DNA from: Kandleria vitulina DSM 20405
GTDB taxonomy: Bacteria > Bacillota_I > Bacilli_A > Erysipelotrichales > Coprobacillaceae
Assembly (NCBI RefSeq): GCF_000702065.1
Contig: NZ_KL370857.1
Coordinates: 59,132 to 123,131, forward strand
Direction of reading: 5' to 3'
Length of the DNA: 64,000 bases
The stretch's first letter is position 1; each line of letters starts with the position of its first letter. The position numbers and the translations under genes are program-made. Below, piece after piece: positions 1 to 8,291 of this stretch. The notes under the pieces are model-generated. The model was not told the DNA's origin, searched no databases, and saw nothing but the letters and a program-made list of their open reading frames with translations.

Positions 1-168
1 GTTTTAGAGTTGTGTTATTTTGAACAGATACAAAACTTATTTGTGCATTTGGATAATCATATACTTGTTTTAGAGTTGTGTTATTTTGAACAGATACATA
101 ACCCAATTAAGTATGTAGCCGGTCACCGGCTAGTTTTAGAGTTGTGTTATTCTAAACAATAAACGTAT
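1..168 (+). CRISPR. Trailer end of a type II-A CRISPR array (3 repeats, 2 spacers)
   Basis: Two 36-bp repeats (1-36, 67-102) begin GTTTTAGAGTTGTGTTAT and differ at one base near the 3' end. Two 30-bp spacers follow (37-66, 103-132). The third repeat (133-168) keeps only the first 18 bases and then diverges, which is typical of the trailer-end repeat, so the leader and cas genes should lie to the left. The GTTTTAGAG start is characteristic of Cas9 (type II) repeats that pair with a tracrRNA. In type II arrays this strand is the crRNA strand, so each spacer's 3' end is the seed. No cas gene or anti-repeat is present in the window. Confidence 0.93.
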
Positions 169-267
169 ATATATTTATACAAATTAATATTTTAAAAATT
201 TAAGTTTGATGTTTATGGTCTTATTATGCAATCATGAATGTATTGGTGTATATTAATCTGTTGATGT

Positions 268-302
268 ATTTAATGAAGGGCTATCGTAGCCCTTCATTAA
301 AA
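268..302. terminator. Perfect long hairpin between CRISPR array and MazG gene
   Basis: TTAATGAAGGGCTA (270-283) and its exact complement (287-300) flank a 3-nt loop. The stem is about 15 bp and flanked by A/T runs, but there is no strong U tract on either strand. It could end the crRNA precursor transcript. The assignment as a terminator is inferred. Confidence 0.5.
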
Positions 303-417
303 AATGATGATTAACACAATAATAATTGATGAACTTGAAATTGATTTTAAAAATTATTAATAGAAAAGAAAATGAGGTATATAATAAATCTAATCATGTG
401 ATTAAGGAGTTATTATA

Positions 418-735
418 ATGGACGAACTACAACAAATAGTAAATAAATTTGTAAATGATAGAGACTGGGATCAATTCCATGCACCAGTACATTTAGCTAA
501 AAGTATTGTAATTGAAAGTGCTGAATTATTAGAATGTTTTCAATGGGATAATGATCACTTTGATCACCAACATGTAAAAGAAGAATTAGCTGACGTGATG
601 ATTTATTGTTTACAGATGTGTGATAAAATCGGAGTAAGAGCTGATGATATTATCAAGATGAAAATGAAGATGAATGAAGAAAAGTATCCAGTAGAAAAAG
701 CAAAAGGAAAAAGTGACAAGTATAATGAACTATAA
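418..735 (+). CDS. MazG-like nucleotide pyrophosphohydrolase
   Basis: A 105-residue protein of the all-alpha NTP pyrophosphatase superfamily, the single-domain MazG-like/dCTPase-like group that hydrolyses (d)NTPs to the monophosphate and PPi. The helical metal-binding pattern is visible: an E-S-A-E-L-L-E segment (about residues 33-39) followed by E-E-L-A-D-V-M (about 55-61), together giving the ExxE and ExxD magnesium ligands. The start has AAGGAG 8 nt upstream, and a TATAAT -10 lies at 379-384. The gene is monocistronic, between the CRISPR trailer and a strong terminator. The likely role is nucleotide-pool cleaning; substrate preference cannot be read from sequence. Confidence 0.85.
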   Translation: MDELQQIVNKFVNDRDWDQFHAPVHLAKSIVIESAELLECFQWDNDHFDHQHVKEELADVMIYCLQMCDKIGVRADDIIKMKMKMNEEKYPVEKAKGKSDKYNEL

Positions 736-758
736 TTATTCACTTTTATCGTGAATAG

Positions 759-800
759 ATAGTGTAATTCACAATTATTGTGAATTACACTATTTTTCTT
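759..800 (+). terminator. Rho-independent terminator after MazG-like gene
   Basis: A 16-bp perfect stem (759-774 with 778-793) with a TTA loop is followed by a T-rich tail. Confidence 0.85.
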
Positions 801-850
801 TATATACATCTATAAAATATATATAATTGAAATAAAGAGAGGAAAAGATT

Positions 851-1291
851 ATGAATAAGAAAGTAAAACATATTGTAGTAATATTTTCGATTGGATTAGT
901 AGTATTAATAGCTTTTGTATTCTACAAGGCACTTCAAGATCCATCGCAAGGTAGGGATATAGAGTACAATGAAATAGGAATTGAAAATTATGAACAGTTT
1001 TGGAATATCGATTTACCTAGTGTAAAGGATCATATCTTTTCGTTGAGTGCCATTGATACAAAATACAGTGTTTATGAACTTAGTGATAAAGCTGATTTTA
1101 GTCAGTTTAAAAAGGGAACTACAGCGAATGAAATACGTAATGCATTAGAAGAATATACTTCATCTCGTTATAAAAACAATCAAATACCAAAAGAGGCAAC
1201 GGGTTATTATTTGATCAAAGAAAATGATGGAAATAAGATCTATGTACAAACTGATAAAAACAAGTTATATATACTTGAAATAAATATATAA
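851..1291 (+). CDS. Membrane-anchored hypothetical protein
   Basis: A 146-residue protein that I do not recognise. Residues about 8-26 form one hydrophobic helix after a short basic N-terminus, so the protein is probably held in the membrane with its remaining 120 polar residues outside. No lipobox, cysteines or enzymatic motif are visible. AGAGGAAAAGATT precedes the ATG. It stands alone, with a terminator upstream and a shared bidirectional terminator downstream against the convergent AraC gene. Confidence 0.7.
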   Translation: MNKKVKHIVVIFSIGLVVLIAFVFYKALQDPSQGRDIEYNEIGIENYEQFWNIDLPSVKDHIFSLSAIDTKYSVYELSDKADFSQFKKGTTANEIRNALEEYTSSRYKNNQIPKEATGYYLIKENDGNKIYVQTDKNKLYILEINI

Positions 1292-1326
1292 AAAGGATAT
1301 TCACAAAAAGTGTGAATATCCTTTTT
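1290..1326. terminator. Bidirectional terminator, left copy of a duplicated hairpin
   Basis: A 15-bp stem AAAAAGGATATTCAC / GTGAATATCCTTTTT with a 7-nt loop, lying between convergent genes. The same two arms recur exactly at 6770-6806. Confidence 0.88.
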
Positions 1327-1336
1327 AAGTTCACAT

Positions 1337-2398
1337 TTAATGATTAGAAATATTTTCTTTTCTGTATTTAGCAGGTGTCGTATGAGTTTGTTTTTTAAAA
1401 GCACGAATAAAAGTTTCAGGATTCTCATATCCTAAAGAGTTTCCAATTTCACGTACTGACATTTGTGTATTGACAAGCATGTATTGAGCATTTCTAATGC
1501 GTATGATTCTTTTCCAATCTGAAAACCCCTGACCAGTATGGGATTTAATTAATCTAGAACAATAAGCAGTGGAGAACCCAAAATGATCCGCAATACCTTC
1601 TAAGGTTACATCAGCGACATGTTCTTGGATATAGCTCATTACTTTGAAATCATCATGTTTTTTTTCGTTATGGGAAGAATAAGAAGATTCCATAGTTTCA
1701 GCACCTTCTCTCATAATATAGGCAAATTGTGAAGTCAATAAACCAATTAAAATTTGATCAGAGTAGTCATCATGATAAAGTTGTTCCTTATAAAGATTCA
1801 TCATTCTTTGTTGGTAGGCGATAAAATCTTCCTGTTTAGTATGAAAAATAACATATTTAATTTGTTGAGATTTATACATTCCTTCACTAAAGAACTCACT
1901 TAATAAATCATGTCCCTTCATCATAGGGGCAAACATGAAGTAGAATGTTTCTTTTTTTAAAAGAATATTAAAGATAATAGAAGAATCATCAAAAACTTCC
2001 ATCGTATGGAATATGCCAGGAGCAATGAAAATGATATCTCCTTCTTTAAATTGTTTTCTCTCTAAACCGATATTTTGAACACAAGATCCTGAGAATACTG
2101 CAATGATTTCAAAAAAATCATGTTTATGTATAAATGCAGGAGTATATCGATTATGTTTGGTAATGAAGACATTTCTGCTTTTATCTTGAAAATAATCACT
2201 ATCAGTCATTTCATAAGGAATGAATTCAGGAAAAAGATCAGGAATAATAAGATGTCTTTTTAATACATCTTCTTTATCAATTGAGGCTAGAAACGTCTTG
2301 AGTGATGAAGAAGATTTTTTTGCATTATAGAGCTCTTTGTAGAATTGTTCATCTTTATTAAGGATAATCATAGGATTCATTGATTGATGTTTTTTCAT
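1337..2398 (-). CDS. AraC family transcriptional regulator
   Basis: A 353-residue protein with a cupin-type sensor half (conserved H-x-H-D-F-F-E segment near residues 90-96 and G-D-I-I-F-I-A-P-G-I-F-H near 120-131) and a C-terminal pair of helix-turn-helix motifs (about residues 250-348, ending in the AraC signature G-Y-E-N-P-E-T-F-I-R-A-F-K-K). The SD AGGAGG lies ahead of the ATG. It is divergent from the symporter/MFS/GH78 operon, whose promoter lacks a good -35, so it is probably a sugar-responsive activator of that operon. The inducer is not predictable, though a rhamnoside-type glycoside fits the GH78 partner. Confidence 0.9.
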   Translation of the reverse strand: MKKHQSMNPMIILNKDEQFYKELYNAKKSSSSLKTFLASIDKEDVLKRHLIIPDLFPEFIPYEMTDSDYFQDKSRNVFITKHNRYTPAFIHKHDFFEIIAVFSGSCVQNIGLERKQFKEGDIIFIAPGIFHTMEVFDDSSIIFNILLKKETFYFMFAPMMKGHDLLSEFFSEGMYKSQQIKYVIFHTKQEDFIAYQQRMMNLYKEQLYHDDYSDQILIGLLTSQFAYIMREGAETMESSYSSHNEKKHDDFKVMSYIQEHVADVTLEGIADHFGFSTAYCSRLIKSHTGQGFSDWKRIIRIRNAQYMLVNTQMSVREIGNSLGYENPETFIRAFKKQTHTTPAKYRKENISNH

Positions 2399-2471
2399 AT
2401 AGACCTCCTGTAAAAAAATATATCAAATATAATCATTTATTAAACTGATTATAAAACAAAATATCAAAAAA

Positions 2472-2527
2472 AGTCAATTTATTAGTCAATTCTCCCAATA
2501 TGAAGAAATAAAAGATAAATCTATAAT
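2472..2527 (+). promoter_or_regulatory. Probable AraC-regulated promoter of the glycoside operon
   Basis: Two direct copies of AGTCAATT lie at 2472-2479 and 2484-2491. A TATAAT -10 follows at 2522-2527, with no recognisable -35 at the expected distance. This arrangement suits activator-dependent transcription; the binding role of the repeats is inferred. Confidence 0.4.
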
Positions 2528-2551
2528 GATAGTGAAAGGAAGGATGAATAG

Positions 2552-3904
2552 ATGAAATCAGTATTTAATTTGTATAAGCAAAGACTTGGATATGGTCTAG
2601 GTGATTTTGCTTGTAACTTAATTTGGCAAGTTATCTCATTATATCTACTTTATTTTTATACAGATATAATGAAACTTGATGCCAAAGCAATCGGTGTTAT
2701 GTTTATTGTTTGTCGTATTATTGATGCTATTACAGACGTACTTGTTGGTTATGCAATTGATAAGACAAGAACGCGATGGGGTAAAAGCAGACCTTGGTTC
2801 CTATTTGGAGCAGTTCCTTTTGCTTTATCAGCATTCTTGGCATTTAATGTTCCACAGATTGCTCCATCTGGAAAATTAGTATATGCATATGCAACTTATA
2901 TTTTCTTGTCATTTATGTATACCGTTGTAAATATTCCTCTTGCTTCAATATTACCAGCACTTACAGATGACATGAATGAAAGAACTGTATTGGCTACATG
3001 GAGAAAATTCTTCGCATTTTTAGGCTCAACTATTGTCTCAGCTACAGCACTTTCACTTGTTCATTTAGTAGGTAAAGGAAATGAAGCTTTAGGTTTTCGA
3101 TTTGTAATGGGAATGTTTGGAATTATAGGATCAATATGTTTCTTCTTAACATTTGCATTAGTAAGAGAAACCAATCTACAAGAGCAGACAAAGAGTGTGT
3201 CTCTTAAAAAGACTGTTTCTTCTTTAGCACAAAATAAACCATGGAAAATATTTGCATTGAATATTTTATTTCAATGGACGGGATACTTTTTACAGTCAGC
3301 AGCATTGGTTTATTACTATAAGTACTATGTTAGATCTACATCAATGGCCTCTCTTGTTGCAACAATTATGACAATCGTACCAATGGTTGCAAACTTTACA
3401 GTTCCATTTTTAGCAAAAAAATTAGGAAAAAGAAACTTGTACGAACTATCTGCTTTTGTACAGTTGATTGGTCTATTGATTATCTTTATTGGACAGCTGC
3501 AAACATCTATTATCATTACTGGTGCTTTTATTTCAGCATTAGGATATGGGATTAAAGAAAGTATTTATTTCTCAATGCAAGCAGACCCAGTTGATTATGG
3601 AGAATGGAAAACAGGAGTACAAGCTGCAGGAACATTGTCATCTTTAAATGGCTTCTTAGGAAAAGTAGCACAGGCATTAGCAGGAGGTATTTCAGGGTTA
3701 TTACTATCTTGGGGTGCTTACAATAATGAAGCATTAGTACAAAATGCTAAAGCGCTTATCGCTATTAAGAGCATGTATATCTACATTCCAGCTATATTGT
3801 TAGTGTTATCAATTATCACAATGTATTTTTATAGATTAGACAAGCAGTTCCCACAAATTCAAAAAGAACTCGCTCAAAGAAGAAAGGTGAAAACATATGA
3901 GTAA
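2552..3904 (+). CDS. GPH (MelB-type) sugar:cation symporter
   Basis: A 450-residue, about 12-helix permease of the glycoside-pentoside-hexuronide family within the MFS. The N-terminal segment Y-G-L-G-D-F-A-C-N and the loop D-K-T-R-T-R-W-G-K-S-R-P-W (near residues 70-83) are the family hallmarks. It imports glycosides or oligosaccharides with Na+ or H+. First gene of the three-gene operon, with SD AAGGAAGG. It overlaps the next gene by 8 bp, indicating translational coupling. The substrate is probably the glycoside cleaved by the GH78-like enzyme encoded two genes downstream. Confidence 0.9.
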   Translation: MKSVFNLYKQRLGYGLGDFACNLIWQVISLYLLYFYTDIMKLDAKAIGVMFIVCRIIDAITDVLVGYAIDKTRTRWGKSRPWFLFGAVPFALSAFLAFNVPQIAPSGKLVYAYATYIFLSFMYTVVNIPLASILPALTDDMNERTVLATWRKFFAFLGSTIVSATALSLVHLVGKGNEALGFRFVMGMFGIIGSICFFLTFALVRETNLQEQTKSVSLKKTVSSLAQNKPWKIFALNILFQWTGYFLQSAALVYYYKYYVRSTSMASLVATIMTIVPMVANFTVPFLAKKLGKRNLYELSAFVQLIGLLIIFIGQLQTSIIITGAFISALGYGIKESIYFSMQADPVDYGEWKTGVQAAGTLSSLNGFLGKVAQALAGGISGLLLSWGAYNNEALVQNAKALIAIKSMYIYIPAILLVLSIITMYFYRLDKQFPQIQKELAQRRKVKTYE

Positions 3905-5153
3905 AAATAGTACAAAAAAATATATGCCACTCGTTGTAGCGGCAGGAATAGGTTCAATGTTAGGCTCTGGTATAATTATTGGACTTTCAGCAACAATTGC
4001 GGTATGGCAAAATGGATTAGGATTAACTGATGGACAGGTAGGTATCCTTTCAGGTGCTCTTACATTTGCTATTGCAGCAGGATCATTATTGGCAGGAACA
4101 ATCACCAAAAAATTTGGATTAATTAAATCATTTAATACAATGAATCTCTTTTATTTAATTGGAACATTAACCTGTGTTATGTCAAATCAATTTATGGTAC
4201 TTCTAGGCGGTCTTATTATTGCAGGCTTTGCGTCAGGTGCCGATCTTCCTATTAGTTTAACAGTAATATCTCATGATGCTCCTGATGAAAAAACATCAGC
4301 TGAATTAGTTGCCTCAACACAAGTATTCTGGCAGATTGGGGTATTAGGATCATATGCAATGGCATTTATTGTTTCAACAGTATCTGGTGCAACAGGTGCA
4401 CGTATCGTCTTTGCATTATTGGCAGCTTTCGCTGCAATCGCATTCTTATGGAGAACACTCTCTCCTACATTTAGAACTTTCCATGAAGCAGGGAATGCTT
4501 ACCGAGCTGCTGAGGGAGAAAAAGCAAATGAAGTATCTTTTACTACTTTATTTAAAGGAGAAAATTCATCACGTTTTATTAAATTCTTTGCCTGCATTAT
4601 GATTTTCTACGTTTGTTGGAATTTATTAGCTAACACATTCGGACAATTCCAGACATATATTCTCGTTAAGGCAAATGCTTCTCAGTCATTAGCAACAGGA
4701 AGTGGAATTATTCTTAATATCGTAGGACTTATTTGCGGAATTATGTTTGCTAGTGCAGCGGGCAGTAAACATCGTAATAAATTCTTCTATGTTGGAATCT
4801 TTATTCAGGCCTTAGCAATGATTGGAATTGCTCTTGGTGGTGGTTCAATCTTTACAATTGTCGCAATGATTGCTTGTTATAATATTGGTAATCAGTTTGC
4901 CGGAGAATCAATCTATAAAGTTTGGACACAGGAATCATTCCCAGCATCCGCAAGAGCTTCTATGCAAGGTTTCATAAATGGTTTTTCAAGATTCTGCTGT
5001 GGACTATTTGCATTGGTTACACCTTTCTTAGTCGCACCTTCACGCATTCAAGGAACAATGTATGGCTTTGCTGGAATTGTATTAATTAGTGCTGTCGCTG
5101 GTACTGTTATGATTGCTCTTCAAAAGAAATACGGCGTAGCTCAAATGAAATAA
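3897..5153 (+). CDS. MFS transporter
   Basis: A 418-residue, about 12-helix major facilitator permease. Helix 1 is preceded by a short polar N-terminus, and a central cytoplasmic loop (about residues 195-220) separates the two six-helix halves. It overlaps the GPH symporter gene by 8 bp and is followed 13 bp later by the GH78-like gene, so all three are co-transcribed. Having two dissimilar secondary transporters in one small glycoside operon suggests either uptake of two substrates or import plus export. The substrate is unknown. Confidence 0.87.
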   Translation: MSKNSTKKYMPLVVAAGIGSMLGSGIIIGLSATIAVWQNGLGLTDGQVGILSGALTFAIAAGSLLAGTITKKFGLIKSFNTMNLFYLIGTLTCVMSNQFMVLLGGLIIAGFASGADLPISLTVISHDAPDEKTSAELVASTQVFWQIGVLGSYAMAFIVSTVSGATGARIVFALLAAFAAIAFLWRTLSPTFRTFHEAGNAYRAAEGEKANEVSFTTLFKGENSSRFIKFFACIMIFYVCWNLLANTFGQFQTYILVKANASQSLATGSGIILNIVGLICGIMFASAAGSKHRNKFFYVGIFIQALAMIGIALGGGSIFTIVAMIACYNIGNQFAGESIYKVWTQESFPASARASMQGFINGFSRFCCGLFALVTPFLVAPSRIQGTMYGFAGIVLISAVAGTVMIALQKKYGVAQMK

Positions 5154-5166
5154 AAGGAGAGAGATT

Positions 5167-6753
5167 ATGGCATTTACATTTCAAATAAATAATGAACTTC
5201 AATTCAATCATGATGAAGAACTATTAAAAAAAGCAGAAGAGTGTTGTCCTGAAATAAAGAAAGAAACAAAAAAAGCTCTTCATCTTGTTAAACTAATACA
5301 AGATCAGACACAACTAGATGGTATTGGTACTTCCATTCTAGAAAAAGATATTGATCAACTATCAGACTATCATCTCAAAAGAGATGATAGTCTAATCCTA
5401 GATTTTGGTAATCATTATGTAGGATCATTTTCAGTAGACTTAGATCAAGTTGGATCTCCTATGGATGCACCATTATATATACGCCTAAAATTTGCTGAAA
5501 TGCCATGTGAACTTAATGCAGAATCACAAGACTATGATGGCTGGTTAAGTCGTTCATGGATACAGGAAGAATTTATACATATTGACGAATTACCATATAC
5601 ACTAAAATTACCAAGAAGATACAGTTTCAGATATGTAGAAATAAAAGTCATTGATACATCTCCAAAATGGCAAGTAGTTATCAAGAATCCAACACTCATC
5701 ACTGAAACATCAGCAGATTATAGTAGATTAGAACCACTTTCATTGGAAGATAAAACATTACAAAAAATATATGACGTTGGATTAAAAACATTAGCAGATT
5801 GCATGCAGGATGTTTTTGAAGATGGACCAAAGAGAGATCGACGCCTTTGGTTAGGTGACCTGCGTTTACAGGCATTAGCCAATTATTCAACATTTGATCA
5901 ATGTGAACTAGTAAAACGCTGTCTTTATCTATTTGCCGGAATGACTGCAGAAAACAATAAAATATCCGCAAATGTTTTTGTAAAACCTAAACCGTTACCA
6001 GATGACACTTTCCTATATGAATATAGCCTCTTCTTCATCTCAACATTATATGATTACAATAAGGCACATCCTGATCTTGCATTTGTGAAAGAACTATACC
6101 CTATTGCCAAGAAACAAATGGATGTTACTTTAAAAATGTTTACAGAAGAAGGAAAATTTATTCCTGATGAAGACTATCCTGTCTTTGTAGATTGGTCAAA
6201 TGCCTTTAATAAAGATACCGCAGGACATGCTGAAACAATCTACGTGCTAAAACAATTTATCTCTTTAAGTCATCTTGTAGAAGATGAAGATGAACATATT
6301 TACACAAAAGCATTAAATCAATTATCAAATTATGCTAAAGAACACCTATTTAATAAAGAAAAACACCTCTTTGTAACAGGTGAAAATGAATATAATATTG
6401 CATCACAAGTATGGATGGTACTCGCACATGTCATGGATGATGAAACAAACAAAAAAATAATGAATAACACAATTGAACAGCTTTTCCCAATCAAGAATAT
6501 TGCCACTCCATATATGTATCATCATATTGTAGAAGCATTATTCGAAGCTCATTTAGATAAAGAAGCAATCGCATTAATGAAAAAATATTGGGGAAAAATG
6601 ATTGAACTAGGTGCAGATACATTCTGGGAAGCTTTTGATCCAGATCGTGTAAGTTATTCCCCTTACGGATCACCAATAGTTAATAGTTATTGTCATGCAT
6701 GGAGCTGTACACCTGTTTATCTAATTAAAAAATATATTTTAAACAGTAAGTAA
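5167..6753 (+). CDS. GH78-like alpha-L-rhamnosidase family protein (cytoplasmic)
   Basis: A 528-residue protein with no signal peptide. An N-terminal beta-rich part (about 1-170) is followed by an (alpha/alpha)6 barrel. The family motif appears as D-G-P-K-R-D-R-R-L-W near residue 220, where classical GH78 enzymes read D-x-P-Q-R-D-E-R. The C-terminal acid region is F-W-E-A-F-D and the late S-Y-C-H-A-W-S is intact. It is shorter than usual GH78 enzymes (often 800-1000 residues). The Glu of the D-E-R motif, usually taken as general acid, is Arg here, so it may be a variant subfamily with other chemistry or substrate. Last gene of the operon, probably hydrolysing the imported glycoside in the cytosol. 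Confidence 0.78.
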   Translation: MAFTFQINNELQFNHDEELLKKAEECCPEIKKETKKALHLVKLIQDQTQLDGIGTSILEKDIDQLSDYHLKRDDSLILDFGNHYVGSFSVDLDQVGSPMDAPLYIRLKFAEMPCELNAESQDYDGWLSRSWIQEEFIHIDELPYTLKLPRRYSFRYVEIKVIDTSPKWQVVIKNPTLITETSADYSRLEPLSLEDKTLQKIYDVGLKTLADCMQDVFEDGPKRDRRLWLGDLRLQALANYSTFDQCELVKRCLYLFAGMTAENNKISANVFVKPKPLPDDTFLYEYSLFFISTLYDYNKAHPDLAFVKELYPIAKKQMDVTLKMFTEEGKFIPDEDYPVFVDWSNAFNKDTAGHAETIYVLKQFISLSHLVEDEDEHIYTKALNQLSNYAKEHLFNKEKHLFVTGENEYNIASQVWMVLAHVMDDETNKKIMNNTIEQLFPIKNIATPYMYHHIVEALFEAHLDKEAIALMKKYWGKMIELGADTFWEAFDPDRVSYSPYGSPIVNSYCHAWSCTPVYLIKKYILNSK

Positions 6754-6769
6754 CAATTACTGTGAAACA

Positions 6770-6806
6770 AAAAAGGATATTCACCAAAAGAGTGAATATC
6801 CTTTTT
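6770..6806. terminator. Bidirectional terminator, right copy of the duplicated hairpin
   Basis: The arms AAAAAGGATATTCAC and GTGAATATCCTTTTT are identical to those at 1290-1326; only the 7-nt loop differs. It separates the GH78-like gene from the convergent EIIB-ROK gene. Confidence 0.88.
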
Positions 6807-6807
6807 C

Positions 6808-8208
6808 TTATTCTAATAGATTCCTATTCTTCATATCCAAGAAAGAAATATGCATTAATGAACCAAGATGCATATAATCCAATGGACGATCAATTTTAAT
6901 AAATTTTGGAAGATATTCTTCTGGAATATCTTCACTGATAAGAGACTTTAACTCATTGATGTTAGGAATCATATCTGAATAAACCGCAATCACCGCAGGT
7001 GCAATAAATGCGATCATAGGAACGATATAGCTCTTAGCTACAAGCATAGCCCCTTCTTCAGTCTTCACCATCTCTAATCCATTTTCATATTGTTTATGCA
7101 TATACCTGATTTCACCTGCAAAACCATTCTTCCCGTAGATAAGGTGATCATTTAAAATAAATGCACTACCACCAACATTATTGCCTTTTCCTACATAATA
7201 AAGACCAATATCTTTATAATCCTTTAATGTCGCATGAATTCCAATAAGACATGCATTCGTATCGTTAAGAAGATAGAAAGTCTTCTTATACTTGTTTTCA
7301 AGATAAGACTTAAAACCTTTCATCTTAAAATCATCATACGTATTTATAATATAATCACCATCAGTCGTACCAGGTAGACTGATGCATATTCTCTCTATAT
7401 CAGGATGCATATCAAAAACCTGATCTAATATCCCATTCAAATCAGAAAGACCCACATGACATAAGATCATATTTTCTTCATGTATCTCTTTATTATGATC
7501 ATAAATACGATAACTGATCTTCGTATTCTTTAAATGTCTAATAAAACATATTGTAAGTACCTTGTTCAAATCAGATATATGTCTTTGAATAGTAAATAAT
7601 TTTTTCTCTTCTTTCTCTTCCTTATGAGACAAAGTCTCATTGATAAGAGCTAAAGCTCCAATCGTATCATACCTTGCAAAGATCTGCGCTGGCAGCGCAA
7701 TGATTTTTGCTTTTAACGTATTTTTTAGCTTAGGCAGCTGGTAGGATACTTGCGGAGCTAACATGATGAGATCGTAGTTATCTCCTTGGTATAATAAATC
7801 AGTTACAGGCAATGCTTCAAAGTGCATATCTAAATGATTCTCTTTAGCACTCTCTTCTAACATAGAGGCAAACATACTTGTGGTTAAAGCACTAGAACAG
7901 CTTAACAGCACTTTAATAGTTTTGCTTTCCTCTATTTGTTGAAGGGTAGTGTTCATCTGAGAAAACAGATCTTTCGTGTGGAGAAAGTTCTGAAACTGAA
8001 AATGAAGATAGAATTCTACTTCTTCACTCTTAGTAGAAACAATCTGCATTTCAATAATATCATTATCATAAAAACCAATATGGCCATTGGCATTCTTGCT
8101 GTGAAAAGAAATGACATCATCATTTTCTTCAAGATGATAATTCTCTAACTGATAAGTAACCCACTTCTTAAAAATACTACAATGAATTGTTCTTAAAAAC
8201 TCATTCAT
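6808..8208 (-). CDS. Fusion of a PTS EIIB (lactose/cellobiose-type) domain and a ROK-like domain
   Basis: A 466-residue protein in three parts. Residues 1-95 are unrecognised. Residues about 98-165 read as a PTS EIIB of the lactose/cellobiose class, with phosphorylatable Cys104 in the loop L-L-S-C-S-S-A-L-T-T-S and the helix/strand pattern ending A-P-Q-V-S-Y-Q-L. Residues about 206-466 resemble a ROK protein: L-N-D-T-N-A-C at 314-320 (catalytic-type Asp316) and G-N-N-V-G-G-S-A-F followed by N-G-F-A-G-E-I. The ROK part lacks the N-terminal D-x-G-G-T nucleotide loop and the CxCGxxGC zinc motif, so it is probably not a kinase. It may sense PTS phosphorylation state. No HTH is obvious. SD AAGGAG; monocistronic. 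Confidence 0.75.
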   Translation of the reverse strand: MNEFLRTIHCSIFKKWVTYQLENYHLEENDDVISFHSKNANGHIGFYDNDIIEMQIVSTKSEEVEFYLHFQFQNFLHTKDLFSQMNTTLQQIEESKTIKVLLSCSSALTTSMFASMLEESAKENHLDMHFEALPVTDLLYQGDNYDLIMLAPQVSYQLPKLKNTLKAKIIALPAQIFARYDTIGALALINETLSHKEEKEEKKLFTIQRHISDLNKVLTICFIRHLKNTKISYRIYDHNKEIHEENMILCHVGLSDLNGILDQVFDMHPDIERICISLPGTTDGDYIINTYDDFKMKGFKSYLENKYKKTFYLLNDTNACLIGIHATLKDYKDIGLYYVGKGNNVGGSAFILNDHLIYGKNGFAGEIRYMHKQYENGLEMVKTEEGAMLVAKSYIVPMIAFIAPAVIAVYSDMIPNINELKSLISEDIPEEYLPKFIKIDRPLDYMHLGSLMHISFLDMKNRNLLE

Positions 8209-8231
8209 AGTTTTTCTCCTTTATATTGATG

Positions 8232-8247
8232 TTGCGGTATACCGTAA
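8232..8247. promoter_or_regulatory. Palindrome upstream of the EIIB-ROK gene
   Basis: CGGTATACCG (8235-8244) is a perfect palindrome. With flanks it extends to a 16-bp near-palindrome just before the ribosome site of the EIIB-ROK gene. A role as an operator is inferred. Confidence 0.3.
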
Positions 8248-8251
8248 AACT

Positions 8252-8291
8252 GAATAAATAAAAAAGCTCTATTCAGCTTTTTTATTTATTC
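8252..8291 (-). terminator. Long A/T-rich hairpin ending the 55-residue gene
   Basis: A 17-bp perfect stem (8252-8268 with 8275-8291) with a 6-nt loop. Its right arm contains the stop codon of the small gene at 8286-8453. Confidence 0.7.

Noticed and set aside
160-417. Possible tracrRNA in the gap after the CRISPR array
   Set aside because: No stretch complementary to the first 18 bases of the repeat is visible. The hairpin at 268-302 has no anti-repeat.
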